From: JAXMHB01 sp046346965
GTDB lineage: Bacteria; Pseudomonadota; Gammaproteobacteria; Xanthomonadales; SZUA-5
DNA: 64,000 bases
Direction of reading: 5' to 3'
Assembly: GCA_046346965.1 (NCBI GenBank)
Contig: JAXMHB010000018.1
Location: forward strand, 20,755-84,754
Shown here: positions 62,353 to 64,000 of the stretch, piece by piece
How the letters are laid out: each line of letters begins with the position of its first letter
How positions within the stretch are numbered: the first letter of the stretch is position 1
Made by a program: the position numbers and the translations under genes
Notes under the pieces: model-generated
Told to the model about the DNA's origin: nothing
Seen by the model: the letters and a program-made list of their open reading frames with translations, nothing else
Databases searched by the model: none

Positions 62353-64000
62353 TTAGGGCGGGCATGCAGTGGACGCAAGGATTTCGTCCCGGCGCGGATG
62401 CGCTTCCAGCCACAAGCCGAGGCCGCACAACAGCCAGACCAGGAGACTCCCGGTGTCGCTGTGCAACTCGGTGTCAAACTGGGCAATCAGCGTGTCGGCT
62501 GCCACATGGCGCGACCACAGCGGCCTGCCGAGTTCGATCAGTGACAGACAGCGCGCGCGCGCCTGCTGCAGCCCGTGCAGATACAGCGGTTGCATGCTGG
62601 CGCCCTTGTCGCGCAGTCGCCAGGGGTCCGGCAGCAGACCCTGCAGGCATTCGCGTTGCCACCATTTGCCCAGCCCGCCGCGCCAGCTGAGGTCGCCGGG
62701 TGCCGACAGAGCGAGGCGGGTGAGTTCGGCATCGCGAAAGGGATGGCGCACCTCGATGCCCCAGCGTTCGCTGAAATCCAGCTCGCCGGCGGCGTCCAGC
62801 GCGGCATAACCCCCGAGTACATGGGCGGCTTGCAGCGGTCGCGGCCACGCCGCGCAGGACTCGAGCGCCCGTCCGCGCAGATCGGCGGCGTGATCGCGAG
62901 TGTCCGGCAGCAGCCAGGGTGGCAACACCGGCAACGGCAGCCCACGCAGCCAGGCGCGCCAGCCGCGCTCGTACCAGAGCGCGCGTGGACCGCGCCGGCG
63001 CAGCCACTGAGCGTAGTGCTTCAGCAGTTGCGCCGGGCGTCTGCGTTGGACGGCCGAAGCGAAGGACTGCGCTGGCGAGGCGCACAGATGGTCAGCAAAG
63101 TTGCCGGTCAGCATCACATCGACGCCGGTGGCCTGCAGACGGGCATAGACCGCCGACTTCAGTTCGCGATAAGGGCTACTGGCCGGCGAATCCAGGCTTA
63201 GCTGGCGCTGCGCCGACAGCGGTGCGTAGTCATCGGCGTCCAGCGTGCTGAGATGGACGCCGAGCTGCTCGGTCAACGAGCGCGCCCACGGGCGTTCGTC
63301 GAGACTGGCGTAGCGCGTGCTGCCGTAACTCACCGCCTGCAGCGTGGCGCCGGTGCGTGCGCAGAGCGCCGCGACGGCAGAGGAGTCGAGACCGCCGCTC
63401 AGGCTGATACCAGGCTGGCGCGCATCCGCCAGCGACTGCTGGCAGGCGCGCTCGAGCGCCGCGCGCAGTGCCGCCAGCCAGTCGCCATCGCGGCGGTGCT
63501 CGCTGCAGGGCAGCAGCGGAAACTCCGTGATCTGCACCGAGTCCGCCGCCAGTGCAACGCGCGTCCCCGGCGCCACCGTGCGGATCGACCGGTACACGCT
63601 GCGCTCCGCCGGCAGGCCGATGCAGGCGAAATAGGCGCTCAGCCAATCGGCGTCGAGCGCTGCTGATACCCCCGGGTGCTGCAGCAGTACCGACTCGCTG
63701 GAGCCGATCAGCCAGCCATGCGCAAGGCGCGCATAGACCAGCGGGCGCTGCCCCAGCGAGTCGCGCAGCAGCGTGATCGCGCGGGTCTTGGGGTCGATCT
63801 CGATCAGCGCCGCGGGCGTGGGCGGTGGCCGGGTCCAGTCGAGCACCGGCAGTGCGGCGGCGTCCAGCAGTCGCAGTCGGTCCTGATCGGCGATCAGCGC
63901 GGGGGCGGCGTGCACACGCGCCGGCGCGGCCCAGGCGTAGATACCGGGGCCAGCGTACTCGCAGGCTTGCGTGCGCGTGCGCGCCGCGGCCAGGCGCAGC
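62353..64000 (-). CDS. Lasso cyclase C (asparagine-synthetase-like), 5' end outside window
   Basis: 549 in-frame codons to the right edge; the frame stays open at 64000, so the true start is beyond it (a GTG at 63915 would drop part of the glutaminase-like domain). N-terminal half is glutaminase-like (LLRDSLGQRPLVYARLAHGW, LIGSSESVLLQHPGVSA). C-terminal synthetase half has the PP-loop SLSGGLDSSAVAAL and MLTGNFADHL, with GELDFSERWGIEVRHPF. It should adenylate Asp8 and close the ring on Gly1. Confidence 0.9.
   Translation of the reverse strand, partial: LRLAAARTRTQACEYAGPGIYAWAAPARVHAAPALIADQDRLRLLDAAALPVLDWTRPPPTPAALIEIDPKTRAITLLRDSLGQRPLVYARLAHGWLIGSSESVLLQHPGVSAALDADWLSAYFACIGLPAERSVYRSIRTVAPGTRVALAADSVQITEFPLLPCSEHRRDGDWLAALRAALERACQQSLADARQPGISLSGGLDSSAVAALCARTGATLQAVSYGSTRYASLDERPWARSLTEQLGVHLSTLDADDYAPLSAQRQLSLDSPASSPYRELKSAVYARLQATGVDVMLTGNFADHLCASPAQSFASAVQRRRPAQLLKHYAQWLRRRGPRALWYERGWRAWLRGLPLPVLPPWLLPDTRDHAADLRGRALESCAAWPRPLQAAHVLGGYAALDAAGELDFSERWGIEVRHPFRDAELTRLALSAPGDLSWRGGLGKWWQRECLQGLLPDPWRLRDKGASMQPLYLHGLQQARARCLSLIELGRPLWSRHVAADTLIAQFDTELHSDTGSLLVWLLCGLGLWLEAHPRRDEILASTACPP

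Noticed and set aside
1..64000. tRNA, rRNA or other structured RNA genes
   Set aside because: I saw no cloverleaf with a TTC-A T-arm or any rRNA-like conserved block by eye; a covariance-model scan (tRNAscan-SE, Infernal) would be needed to exclude small RNAs.

Overview
The window is 64 kb of GC-rich DNA packed with genes, many of them in short operons with 4-base ATGA or GTGA overlaps. The gene content (PilU, ZapE, QueC, an OleB-like hydrolase, DUF2339/DUF3999, MtfA, an exported protein with two GWG-type Trp-rich repeats, a large RAYT family and a proteobacterial lasso peptide locus) points to a gammaproteobacterium of the Xanthomonadales/Lysobacterales type. That placement is inferred from gene families, not measured.

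Layout, left to right. 1-2177: the end of a membrane glycosyltransferase and a secreted protein. 2651-3921: an OleB-like alpha/beta hydrolase and a DUF2750 protein. 3925-10197: a minus-strand block with an HlyD-type adaptor, an ABC ATPase, two MacB/FtsX-type permeases and a sigma-54 response regulator, with heptamer repeats in the gaps. 10425-18784: housekeeping and accessory enzymes, including two alpha/beta hydrolases, an SDR, a 950-residue three-part secreted hydrolase and ZapE. 18874-22661: an OmpA-like protein, a DUF4398 lipoprotein, PilU, a zinc-ribbon protein and an SDR.

22836-28516 is an accessory island of broken genes. It holds a lower-GC LprI-like gene, a frameshifted IS1595-type transposase, three RAYT copies (one intact, two truncated) with perfect REP palindromes, a damaged zeta-toxin-like kinase with its small partner, and remnants of a DUF262/GmrSD gene and a type I restriction HsdS gene. 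28637-30894 holds an unknown protein and a PhoD-like phosphatase. 31000-31735 holds three consecutive tandem-repeat arrays with units of 22, 44 and 7 bp.

32315-60696 returns to an ordinary chromosomal backbone: ThrE-like exporter, EamA transporter, QueC, SpoIIE-type phosphatase, Ca/Na antiporter, two ECF sigma factors each followed by a membrane protein, DUF2339/DUF3999, ArsM with a nucleotidyltransferase-like pair, DeoC, a gamma carbonic anhydrase, a NarL-type two-component pair, a diguanylate cyclase, an acyltransferase, riboflavin synthase and MtfA. At least four related intergenic elements with long G-rich inverted ends (near 2.3, 34.6, 48.9 and 53.1 kb) are scattered through the window.

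The right end, 60639-64000, is a lasso peptide biosynthetic operon on the minus strand. Its order is cyclase (C, running off the window), precursor (A), HPr-kinase-like (K), B2 protease and B1 leader-binding protein. The predicted 17-residue core GGSLGTGDSGNALIQQV should close an 8-residue Gly1-Asp8 ring. This is the strongest candidate for an undescribed product in the window.
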